Assembly: GCA_910587205.1 (NCBI GenBank)
Contig: CAJULZ010000001.1
Coordinates: 1-64,000, forward strand
Direction of reading: 5' to 3'
Source: an uncultured Oscillospiraceae bacterium
Lineage (GTDB): Bacteria > Bacillota > Clostridia > Oscillospirales > Oscillospiraceae
DNA: 64,000 nucleotides
Below are positions 25,551-33,261 of the stretch, one piece after another. The notes beneath the pieces are model-generated. The model saw nothing but the letters and a program-made list of their open reading frames with translations, made no database searches and was not told the origin of the DNA. Every line of letters begins with the position of its first letter. Position 1 is the first letter of the stretch. Position numbers and translations under genes: made by a program.

Positions 25551-26483
25551 ATGGAAGACAACAAGCACGGGATCCTGCTGGAATCGGGCACCAACGAGAT
25601 TGAGATCATGAAGTTCACCATCGGGGGCAACCTGTTCGGCATCAACGTGGCCAAGGTGCGGGAGATCATGATCTCCGCGCCGGTAAAGCCCATGCCCCAT
25701 GCTCACTCGGCGGTGGAGGGCATTTTCAAACCCCGGGATACGGTGCTCACTGTGGTGGATTTGCCCAAGTATCTGGGCATGGACAGCCCCAAGGATGAGA
25801 AGGACATCTTCATCATTACCAATTTCAATAAGATGTTTATCGCCTTCCGGGTCCACACCGTGGACCGCATTAGCCGCATTTCCTGGACGGACATTCAGAA
25901 GCCGGACAAAACTGTCTCCGGCGGTACGGAGAGCGTTGCCACCGGCATTGCCCAGTGCGACGGCGAGCTGGTCACCATCCTGGACTTTGAGCGCATTGTG
26001 GCGGAGATTGCCCCGGAGACCTCCATCCAGATGTCCGAGGTGGAGCGCCTTGGCCCCCGGGACCGGAACGACCGGCCCATCTGGGTGGCGGAGGATTCGG
26101 TGTTGCTGAGCAAGATGATCGCGGATTCGCTGCGCAAGGCCAATTACATCAACCTGCATATGTATCCCAATGGACTGGAGCTGTGGGAGGCGCTGTCCGC
26201 CTTGCCGGCTGAAGGAGATCTGGAGAAGGATGTGGCCCTGATTATCACCGATATCGAGATGCCCCAGATGGATGGGCACCGGCTTACCAAGCTGGTGAAA
26301 GACCACTCGCGCTTCAAGCAGATTCCCCTGATCATCTTCTCCTCCCTCATCAGTGAGGAGATGCGGCGCAAGGGCCGGGATCTGGGTGCGGACGAACAGC
26401 TCACCAAGCCGGAGATCGGCCACTTGGTGGATGTGATGGACCACCTGCTGGATCGCATGGACAAGCAGAAGGGCAAGGGTTAA
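25551..26483 (+). CDS. cheV: Chemotaxis coupling protein CheV (CheW plus receiver domains)
   Basis: CheV couples chemoreceptors to CheA and has an adaptation receiver. The 310-residue protein has an N-terminal CheW-like domain (about 15-165; FTIGGNLFGINVAKVREIM) and a C-terminal receiver domain (about 175-300) with phosphoacceptor Asp in IITDIEMPQMDG and Lys in LTKPEIG. The start at 25551 follows AAAGGGAG by 11 bases; GTG 25539 is possible but overlaps the ribosome site. It follows cheD, and the single-domain CheW is coded elsewhere (50307-50792). Confidence 0.94.
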   Translation: MEDNKHGILLESGTNEIEIMKFTIGGNLFGINVAKVREIMISAPVKPMPHAHSAVEGIFKPRDTVLTVVDLPKYLGMDSPKDEKDIFIITNFNKMFIAFRVHTVDRISRISWTDIQKPDKTVSGGTESVATGIAQCDGELVTILDFERIVAEIAPETSIQMSEVERLGPRDRNDRPIWVAEDSVLLSKMIADSLRKANYINLHMYPNGLELWEALSALPAEGDLEKDVALIITDIEMPQMDGHRLTKLVKDHSRFKQIPLIIFSSLISEEMRRKGRDLGADEQLTKPEIGHLVDVMDHLLDRMDKQKGKG

Positions 26484-26495
26484 TAGGAGGCAGTT

Positions 26496-27782
26496 ATGAG
26501 CGGTAAATATATTGTGCGGCAGCCCATTAAGGACGCTGCTGGAACCATCATCGGCAATGAGATCCTGTACTATGGCGCGAACCAAGCGTTCAGTAGCGAT
26601 AATTCTACTTCCAGCGCAGAATTTGCCGCCGCCAATACAATTTACAGCTTTCTCACCCAAAACACCCCCAAGGTGTTAAAGGGCACGCTGAATTTTATGA
26701 CGTTCACCACCATGCTGCTGATGAAAAAAACGCCCCGGCTGTTTGATAAGAACGACCTGGTCATCCAGATCGACGACGCGGTGATTATCCATCCGCTGTC
26801 CATGCACCTGGTGCAGCAGTATGTCCGGGAGGGCTACCGGGTTGCGGTGAACGAGTTCCAGTTTACGCCGCGGTACCTGTCCCTGCTGGATGACATCCAC
26901 TTCATCAAGATCAACGGCAGCACGGCCAGCGAAGTGACCATCCGTAACACGGTGGAGATTGCCCACAGCATGAATATCAAGTGCATTGTCACCCATATTG
27001 ATAATGTCAAGCTGTATGACCGGGCGGTGGCCTTGGGGGCGGATGGGCTGGAGGGCCCCTATGTGGCGGACAGGCTGACTACCAAGGCCCACAGCAGCGC
27101 GTACATTCAGAGCAATTTCTTCCAGCTCATGGTGGCGGTGACTAAGGATGAGCCCAATGTGGAGGAGATTGAGCAGATGATCGCGGCAGACGCCAGCCTG
27201 ACATATGGCCTGCTGAAGATGGTAAACTCCGCCTATTTTGCTCTGCGCCATCGGGCGACCACCATCACCCAGGCTATCATGACCCTGGGCCTGGGACAGT
27301 TGAAGCAGTGGATTTATCTCCTCAGCGCCAGCAACGCGGAGAACGAGGTGGACCCGGGCTCCGAGGAGTTCCTAAAGCGCTCCTTCCTGCGGGCGAATTT
27401 TTGCAGCGAATTGATGAACCACGCCAAGGACATGCCCATATCCAAGGCAGAAGCCTATCTGATGGGGATGTTCTCCACCCTGAACTATCTCATTGACGCG
27501 CCTATGGAGGAAATCTTGGCGGAGGTGCCGGTGGCGGATGAGATCAAGGCGGCGCTGCTGAACCGCGAGGGGCGCTGCGGCAAACTGTATGAGCTGGTGC
27601 TCAGCTATGAGGCCGCGGATTGGGAGCGCATCACCGTCCTTGCGGAGGAATTGGGCATCCCGGACAATATGATGACCAGCATCTATTTCATCTGTATGGA
27701 AAATGTGAACACCCTGTGGGAACAGCTCACAAACCCCTACCCCCAGCAGGAGGAGGAACCCTCTGCGGAGCCCCAGGTGTAA
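26496..27782 (+). CDS. Degenerate EAL domain plus HDOD domain signalling protein
   Basis: The 428-residue protein has the build of YuxH/CdgJ-type proteins: an N-terminal EAL-like domain (about 1-200) and a C-terminal HDOD domain (about 205-410; IEQMIAADASLTYGLLKMVNSAYF). The EAL signature and its metal-binding residues are not present: where ExLxR is expected the sequence reads NEILYYGAN. So a c-di-GMP phosphodiesterase activity is unlikely; related EAL-HDOD proteins act as regulators of motility. It closes the long operon behind TAGGAGGCAG. Confidence 0.85.
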   Translation: MSGKYIVRQPIKDAAGTIIGNEILYYGANQAFSSDNSTSSAEFAAANTIYSFLTQNTPKVLKGTLNFMTFTTMLLMKKTPRLFDKNDLVIQIDDAVIIHPLSMHLVQQYVREGYRVAVNEFQFTPRYLSLLDDIHFIKINGSTASEVTIRNTVEIAHSMNIKCIVTHIDNVKLYDRAVALGADGLEGPYVADRLTTKAHSSAYIQSNFFQLMVAVTKDEPNVEEIEQMIAADASLTYGLLKMVNSAYFALRHRATTITQAIMTLGLGQLKQWIYLLSASNAENEVDPGSEEFLKRSFLRANFCSELMNHAKDMPISKAEAYLMGMFSTLNYLIDAPMEEILAEVPVADEIKAALLNREGRCGKLYELVLSYEAADWERITVLAEELGIPDNMMTSIYFICMENVNTLWEQLTNPYPQQEEEPSAEPQV

Positions 27783-27791
27783 AAGGATAAA

Positions 27792-27830
27792 GAATCCCTG
27801 GCGGGGCGCTGTGCGCCCCGCCAGGGATTT
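27792..27830. terminator. Bidirectional terminator between the fla/che operon and the comFB-like gene
   Basis: A perfect 17-bp stem (AATCCCTGGCGGGGCGC, loop TGT, then its complement) ends in TTTT on the plus strand and has A-rich sequence on the other side. Genes on both strands converge on it, so it can end both transcripts. It closes the roughly 27-kb operon. Confidence 0.9.
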
Positions 27831-27848
27831 TCGGTTTGTGTGGCTCGC

Positions 27849-28493
27849 TCAGCGGCTGTGATGGGGCCGCTCCATGACCAGCTTGCAGGCTTGGAGGAGT
27901 TGGGCGGTGATGTCGCTGCTGAACTTGCCCTCGTACACGGTGAGCCGGGGCACCCGGTCGCCGGGCTCCAGCACCACATACTTGGGAGGCAGGTGGTTCA
28001 AGGTGAGGGCTTTCACGTCCTCCATGCAGCGTTTACAGCTGCAAAGACCGAACATCTCTACATATTTGGGGGCCTTTTCCTCCACCAGGACCTGCATTAC
28101 GTTGATATAGCCAGGGTTTTCCGGCTCCATGAACTTGTGGGCAGGCTGCGCTGTGGCCGGGGCAGAGACAGGTCCCTCTGCCGGGAGTTCGGGCGCCGGC
28201 TCCGGTTCTGCGGGAGCGGGCGCCTGCTCCACCGGCGCGGGCTGGGGCCCTGGCGTGGGTTCGGGCTGGGGGGCCGCCGGCTGCGCGGGCATGGCGCCCA
28301 ACTCGCCGTCCAGGGCGTCCTCCAGGGCGTTTTTGATCTGCACTGAGACAGCGGCGTCGGGGGCCAGGGAGGAGACAATGGGGGGGACGGCGGCAGGGGC
28401 GGTTCCGACTGGCTCGTCGGCGGCAGGATCCTGTTTTTTGCTCAGCAGGTTCATCACCCGCGCGGTTTTGCTGGTTTTGTCCTTAGATGCCAT
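27849..28493 (-). CDS. ComFB-domain protein with basic N-terminus and Pro/Ala-rich linker
   Basis: The 214-residue protein has three parts. Residues 1-23 (start MASKDKTSKTARVMNLLSKK) are rich in Lys and Arg. About 65-135 is a Pro/Ala/Glu linker. The last 75 residues are a ComFB domain: INVMQVLVEEKA, then FGLCSCKRCMEDVKALTLNH and LPPKYVV, with the typical Cys cluster. ComFB domains have been reported to bind cyclic dinucleotides; this has not been shown for this protein. It lies 17 bases after the parA stop, with AAGGAG 9 bases before its ATG, so the two form an operon. Confidence 0.82.
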   Translation of the reverse strand: MASKDKTSKTARVMNLLSKKQDPAADEPVGTAPAAVPPIVSSLAPDAAVSVQIKNALEDALDGELGAMPAQPAAPQPEPTPGPQPAPVEQAPAPAEPEPAPELPAEGPVSAPATAQPAHKFMEPENPGYINVMQVLVEEKAPKYVEMFGLCSCKRCMEDVKALTLNHLPPKYVVLEPGDRVPRLTVYEGKFSSDITAQLLQACKLVMERPHHSR

Positions 28494-28510
28494 GATGCGA
28501 TGCTCCTTAC

Positions 28511-29323
28511 TTAGTTGAAGAATTTAGAGATATATTTCAGGCCCTTCTTAGGCTTGGGGAGGACAAAGCGGTCGCCGCCCACAGCGTCGATGATGGCTTG
28601 GAAATCCTGGGCGGGCCGGGAGTCCGGCTGGTAGGTGAGTACGGTCTGCCCGTGGGCGGGGGCCATGGCCACGCCCACCCCCCGGTGGATCTTGGCCTGA
28701 AATACCTGACTGTCCAGCTGTTCCGCCACCTCCTGGGCCAGCTCCAGGATATCCTTGGACAGGGTGAGGCGACCGTTGTACTTGTTGATAAGGATGCCCA
28801 GGACCTTCAGGTGGGGGTTGAAGGTGGCGCGAACGGTCTCGATGGTCTCCTGGAGCTGGGTGATGCCCACCAGGCTGAGCACCTCGGCCTCCATGGGGAC
28901 AATGAGTCCATCGGAGGCCACATAGGCATTGACGGTCAGCACGTTCAGGGCGGGGGGCGTGTCGATGATGATAAAGTCGTACCGGGAGCGCACGCCGGTG
29001 AGGAAATCGCTGAGCAGGAATTCCCGGCGTGGCATGGTGAATTCCACCTCGGCGGCGGACAGCATGATGTCCGAGGGCAGCACGTCGCCGTACTCAGTGG
29101 ACTGGATGGCCGCCTCAATGGGGCAGGTGCCCTTGAAAACGTCGAAAACGGTGCTTCCCGTGCCGATATCCAGCCCCAGGTTAAAGCCCAGGTTGCCCTG
29201 GGGGTCCAAATCCACGCCCAGGACTTTGGCGCCCCGCTGGTGAAGCCCGCAGACCAGGGCGGCGGCGGTGGTCGTCTTGCCGACCCCGCCTTTTTGGTTT
29301 GTAACGGTGATGATTTGCGTCAA
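28511..29323 (-). CDS. ParA/MinD-superfamily ATPase
   Basis: A 270-residue ParA-type ATPase. The deviant Walker A is TNQKGGVGKTTTAAAL (about residues 8-23), Walker A' is in VDLDPQGNLGFNLG and Walker B is FIIIDTPPAL. It is typical in size for Soj/ParA-like proteins and lacks the features of FlhG. The TTG at 29323 is taken as start because GGGAGGGAA lies 6-7 bases upstream; GTG 29344 would place that site inside the gene. There is no parB here; the partner is probably the ComFB-domain protein coded next. Confidence 0.88.
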   Translation of the reverse strand: MTQIITVTNQKGGVGKTTTAAALVCGLHQRGAKVLGVDLDPQGNLGFNLGLDIGTGSTVFDVFKGTCPIEAAIQSTEYGDVLPSDIMLSAAEVEFTMPRREFLLSDFLTGVRSRYDFIIIDTPPALNVLTVNAYVASDGLIVPMEAEVLSLVGITQLQETIETVRATFNPHLKVLGILINKYNGRLTLSKDILELAQEVAEQLDSQVFQAKIHRGVGVAMAPAHGQTVLTYQPDSRPAQDFQAIIDAVGGDRFVLPKPKKGLKYISKFFN

Positions 29324-29364
29324 GGAATATTCCCTCCCTCTCACAAAAACTTGGAGAAAACTAT

Positions 29365-29391
29365 TAAGTTTACTATACTACAGGTCGATAA
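29365..29391 (+). promoter_or_regulatory. SigD-type promoter of fliD-fliS
   Basis: TAAG (29365-29368), 15 bases, then GTCGATAA (29384-29391) closely fits the flagellar sigma consensus TAAA-N14-16-GCCGATAT/A. It lies about 115 bases before the fliD start, in the divergent gap with parA. Late filament-cap genes are usual SigD targets. Confidence 0.7.
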
Positions 29392-29504
29392 AAAATAACA
29401 GAGGTAGAACGAAAAAACTCTAAAAATTTTTTTAAGCATCCTGCCGGATGTGCTCGGGCAGCAGCCCTGCCCTTGGGGTTTGTTAGAAAGGAGCGGTCCA
29501 AGAT

Positions 29505-32366
29505 ATGGCATCCATTACCAGTCTGAGCAACAGCAATTATAATACCAGCAGTATCTATGGCAGCCGGAATGTGCTCAGCGGCCTGGCCAGCGGCATGGAT
29601 ACCGAGTCCATGATCGAAAACGCGGTCTCCGGTATCAAGCTGAAGATCCAGAACCTGGTGAAGAAGCGCACTAAGGTGGAGTGGCAGCAGGAGGCTTACC
29701 GCAGCATTATCGACAAAGCGGTGAACCTGAACACGAAGTACACCTCTTACTCCTCCAAGACGAACCTGCTCAGCAGCAGCTTTTTCAACAATGCGGTGAA
29801 CACCATCACCGCCGGCGCCTACAAGGATAAGATTACCGCCAGCGGCAAGTCCTCCAGCGACATCAAAATTAACGCGGTGAAGCAGATGGCCAAGTCCGCC
29901 ACCTACACCGTATCCGGTCTGGGCGGCAGCCGGTTCGGCGGCGAGATCCCGGGCATTGAGGCCGGGGAAGTCTTCGATATTTCCGGAAAAACGACGGTGA
30001 GCACCGTGTCCGGTTCGCTGACCTTCCAGTACGGCGGAGCCAACGGTACCACTTTCGACATCAGCTTCGACGAGCTGGAGAACTTGGACGAGATAGAGGT
30101 CCTGGATGCCAACGGAAATGTGAAGAAAAACGCGTCTAACGCGGAAAAGCTTGCCCAGGCCATCAACAATAAGCTGGGCGAGATCAGCTATAACTACACC
30201 AAGAACGGTGTGAAGGAGACCACCACCGCCGATAAGGCCGTCAAGGTGACGGCGAATGCGGACGGCCGGATCGTCTTTTCAGATGGGTTGGGCAACGGCA
30301 ATAAAGTTACCATCAGTTCCGCCGCAGGGGACATCAAGGACAAGTTTGGCCTCACGGAGAAAGAAAACGACGTGATCGCGGTGGGCACGAGCGCCCTGAC
30401 CAAGCAGATTGGCACCAAGGACTACCTGTCTGACAAGGAGCTGGGCATCACCTTCAACGGCACCACCAAGAAGATCAGCATGGCCGACGTGTTTGATAGA
30501 ATGAGCAGCTCTACTGTTGATGACAGCACGACCAGCAATTTGAAATTCCGCCTTGCCCTGCAGGATGAGCTGGATGACACTTTTGGCGAAGGCAAGATCA
30601 CCGTGAGCAAAACGCAGGACGGTAAGCTGGCGTTCCAGACCGGCAAGGGTGACACCATGAGCCTGGGCGGCTCTGCCGTGAAAGCCCTGGGCTTTGAGAA
30701 CGGCGACTCCAACTTCATTAACGCGAGCAAAAAGCTGTCCGACCTGCTGGGGGAGGACAATGCGCTGTTTACCAAGAACCGCATGCGGGGCGAGTTCCTC
30801 ACCTATGACGCGAAGCCCATCGAAAAGACCAACGGAAGCGGTGAAACTTACTACGTTGATCACAAGGGCAACCGGGTGGATAAGGATGGCTACCGCGTTA
30901 CCAACGAGGGCAAAGCCATCTATGACTTCCAGGTCAACGACGCCCATATCCAGGTCACCCAGGACACCACGCTGGAGAGCCTGATGAACTCTATCAACTC
31001 CAACCCGGACGCGGGGATGAAGGTGAGCTACTCCAAGCTGACCAACGAGTTCAAGTTTACCACCACGGAAACCGGCGCCAACAGCAAAATTGAATTTGGC
31101 GGGCTGGCAAAGGATCTGTTTGCCGCCCATGACCGCAGCGCCGACGATAACTTTTCCGAGATCTTCGGCCTTGGCATAGGGGCGGGCAGCAACGAGCGGT
31201 TTGCCTTCAGATTTGAGGCGGACAAGAACTTTACAGCCAGCTTTGCTATTAACGGCGACGACTCGATCCAGGATGTCATCGATAAGATGAACAGCTCGAC
31301 TTCGTTCAAGAATGAAGGGATGACCGCTTCCTTCGATGAGCTCGCGGGCAAGCTTGTGATAACCGACAACAAGACCGGGAAGGCACTGGACTACAGACTG
31401 CTCAGCGGCGATGGAGACCTCAGTGATTTCAACACTATGGAATACGATGTGCCTGACTATGGAGTCTCCTACACCGCCGGCCAGGACGCCGTCATGGATG
31501 TGGAAATCAACGGCAAGCGGTTTGAGAATCTTACCCGCGCCAGCAACAGCTTTGAGATCGACGGGCTGACCATCAACGTGAAGGGCGAGTTTGAGACCAA
31601 GGAAGGCGAGGAGGCCGTCACCTTCGAGACGAGCACCGATTCGGACAAGATTGTGGATGCCATCAAGAGCTTCGTAGAGGACTACAACGAGATGGTCACG
31701 GAGATCAAAAACGCCTATTCCACCCAGCCGGCAACAAAATCCGACAAGTCCCGTTACGAGCCCCTCACCGCCGAGGAGGAGGAGCAGTACTCTGAGAGCG
31801 AGCGGAAAGCCTACGAGGAGAAAGCCAAGCAGGGCATTTTGTTCGGCGACTCCACTTTGTCTAGCATGTACAGTAAGCTGCTCAGCGCCATCGCCCCCGG
31901 CGGGGCGGACGGGCAGACCCTCCGGGAGATCGGGCTGACCACTTCCTATAACGGCGGGCTGACCACCTTGAGCCTAGACGAGGATAAGCTGCGCAGCACG
32001 CTGGAGAGCGATCCGGACAAGGTGAAAAACGCCTTTACCAAGACCCGGGAGGGCGGCGCTTCCAGCGACGGGCTGATGCAGACCATGCAGAATACCCTGA
32101 ACACCTACGTCAAGACCACTGGTGAACCCAAGGGCGTGCTGATTACCCGGGCGGGGTCCGTGAAGGCACCCACCTCCCTGAATAGCAACAGCCTGAAAAG
32201 CCAGATCGACAGCATCGACAACCAAATTGACCGTTGGCAGGACAAGATGGCCAGCCAGATTGACCGGTATACCACCCAGTTCAGCCGTCTGGAGCAGCTG
32301 ATTGCTCAGATGAATTCCCAGGCGTCCGCCATGGCTGGGCTGATGGGCGGAAGCGGCGGCTATTAA
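29505..32366 (+). CDS. fliD: Flagellar filament-capping protein FliD
   Basis: FliD forms the cap at the filament tip and guides flagellin insertion. The N-terminal block GLASGMDTESMIENAVSGIK with the WQQEAYRSI segment is the FliD_N domain. The C-terminal FliD_C domain has DGQTLREIGLTTSYNGGLT-like sequence, and the end is a coiled tail (LEQLIAQMNSQASAMAGLMG). At 953 residues it is much longer than the usual 450-700, because of an enlarged central region rich in Asp, Asn, Lys and Ser. AAAGGAG precedes the ATG. fliS follows after 20 bases. Confidence 0.94.
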   Translation: MASITSLSNSNYNTSSIYGSRNVLSGLASGMDTESMIENAVSGIKLKIQNLVKKRTKVEWQQEAYRSIIDKAVNLNTKYTSYSSKTNLLSSSFFNNAVNTITAGAYKDKITASGKSSSDIKINAVKQMAKSATYTVSGLGGSRFGGEIPGIEAGEVFDISGKTTVSTVSGSLTFQYGGANGTTFDISFDELENLDEIEVLDANGNVKKNASNAEKLAQAINNKLGEISYNYTKNGVKETTTADKAVKVTANADGRIVFSDGLGNGNKVTISSAAGDIKDKFGLTEKENDVIAVGTSALTKQIGTKDYLSDKELGITFNGTTKKISMADVFDRMSSSTVDDSTTSNLKFRLALQDELDDTFGEGKITVSKTQDGKLAFQTGKGDTMSLGGSAVKALGFENGDSNFINASKKLSDLLGEDNALFTKNRMRGEFLTYDAKPIEKTNGSGETYYVDHKGNRVDKDGYRVTNEGKAIYDFQVNDAHIQVTQDTTLESLMNSINSNPDAGMKVSYSKLTNEFKFTTTETGANSKIEFGGLAKDLFAAHDRSADDNFSEIFGLGIGAGSNERFAFRFEADKNFTASFAINGDDSIQDVIDKMNSSTSFKNEGMTASFDELAGKLVITDNKTGKALDYRLLSGDGDLSDFNTMEYDVPDYGVSYTAGQDAVMDVEINGKRFENLTRASNSFEIDGLTINVKGEFETKEGEEAVTFETSTDSDKIVDAIKSFVEDYNEMVTEIKNAYSTQPATKSDKSRYEPLTAEEEEQYSESERKAYEEKAKQGILFGDSTLSSMYSKLLSAIAPGGADGQTLREIGLTTSYNGGLTTLSLDEDKLRSTLESDPDKVKNAFTKTREGGASSDGLMQTMQNTLNTYVKTTGEPKGVLITRAGSVKAPTSLNSNSLKSQIDSIDNQIDRWQDKMASQIDRYTTQFSRLEQLIAQMNSQASAMAGLMGGSGGY

Positions 32367-32386
32367 CCAAGTAAAAGGAGTCAGAA

Positions 32387-32794
32387 ATGGATATCAAAGG
32401 CTTCCAGGGGTACCAGGGCTACAAGGAGCAGGGTATCAATGAGATGTCCCAGGGGGAACTGCTGCTGTTGCTGTATGACGAGCTGGTTAAGCGCCTGCTC
32501 AGGGCAGGGCTGGCCCTGGAGAAAGCGGACTACGCCCTCTTTGAGGCGAGTGTGGACCGGAGTCTGGATATCATCCGTTACCTGGACGACACGCTGGATA
32601 TGCAGTATCCCATCAGCCGCAGTCTGAACCGGCTGTACGACTACTTTGGGTTTGAGCTCAGCCGGGTGAAGGCGGGGCGGAACAAAACTGAACTGGAACG
32701 GGTCAAGTCCATGGCAGGCGAGTTGAGGGATACCTTCCGCGAGGCGCAGAAGACCAGTGAGCGGGAGGCGGCAGCCGCCGGGGATAAAGTATGA
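32387..32794 (+). CDS. fliS: Flagellin export chaperone FliS
   Basis: FliS binds flagellin before export. The 135-residue helical protein has the family pattern FQGYQGYKEQGINEMSQGEL, LLLLYDELVKRL and, further on, ISRSLNRLYDYFGFEL. It directly follows fliD behind AAAAGGAG, the standard order in Gram-positives. The flagellin gene itself is not in this window. It ends in a 4-base ATGA overlap with the next gene. Confidence 0.95.
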   Translation: MDIKGFQGYQGYKEQGINEMSQGELLLLLYDELVKRLLRAGLALEKADYALFEASVDRSLDIIRYLDDTLDMQYPISRSLNRLYDYFGFELSRVKAGRNKTELERVKSMAGELRDTFREAQKTSEREAAAAGDKV

Positions 32795-33189
32795 CAGAAA
32801 AAGTAGTGATGGACGCCCTGGTCCAGATGAAGCGGACGGGGAATCTGCTCAACGAACTGGAGGACCTGACCCAGCAGCTTGCCCAGGCCATTGACCGGAA
32901 TGACCAAGTGAGCGCCCAGATGCTCATCGCCATGCGGGAGGAGCCGCTGGGCAAACTCCAGGCAGCCGACAAGGCCCTGCGGGAGCAGTTGGAGGCGATG
33001 GATGACCGGGAGGAGGCCGCGCAACTGGCGGCCATGCTCAATGGGGGAGCGCCGCCGAAGGCAGGGGAGCAGATGGAGCAGATGCTATGTAGCCAGGTGG
33101 CTTCAAACTGCCGCCGGCTGAAGCAGATTCAGGAGCTGGATCGGGTTCTGAATCAGCGGCTGGCCCGGGAGCAGTCTGCCTATCAATGA
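32791..33189 (+). CDS. Small helical protein, FliT-like by position
   Basis: A 132-residue, almost wholly helical protein rich in Gln, Glu, Leu and Arg with coiled-coil heptads (about 8-45 and 90-130). It overlaps fliS by 4 bases. In the same place many Firmicutes have fliT, the chaperone of FliD, whose sequence is weakly conserved. I see no diagnostic motif, so this is a positional call. It could also be a FlgN-type chaperone. Confidence 0.6.
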   Translation: MTEKVVMDALVQMKRTGNLLNELEDLTQQLAQAIDRNDQVSAQMLIAMREEPLGKLQAADKALREQLEAMDDREEAAQLAAMLNGGAPPKAGEQMEQMLCSQVASNCRRLKQIQELDRVLNQRLAREQSAYQ

Positions 33190-33201
33190 TAACGGTCGAA
33201 C

Positions 33202-33238
33202 AAAAAATATCGGCCCGGTGTCCCACCGGGCCGATATT
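33202..33238. terminator. Bidirectional terminator between the fliT-like and C39-like genes
   Basis: A perfect 15-bp stem (AATATCGGCCCGGTG, loop TCC, complement). The run of six A residues at 33202-33207 gives a T-tract on the minus strand, so it serves best as terminator for the minus-strand gene. The plus-strand flank (CCCTG) is T-poor. Confidence 0.85.
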
Positions 33239-33261
33239 CCCTGAGAAAAGGGCTGGGGTGG

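Noticed and set aside
28511..29323. The ParA-type gene being FlhG (YlxH)
   Set aside because: It lies apart from flhA and flhF, has a Soj/ParA-like A' segment, lacks the N-terminal FlhG activator motif and forms an operon with a ComFB-domain gene.
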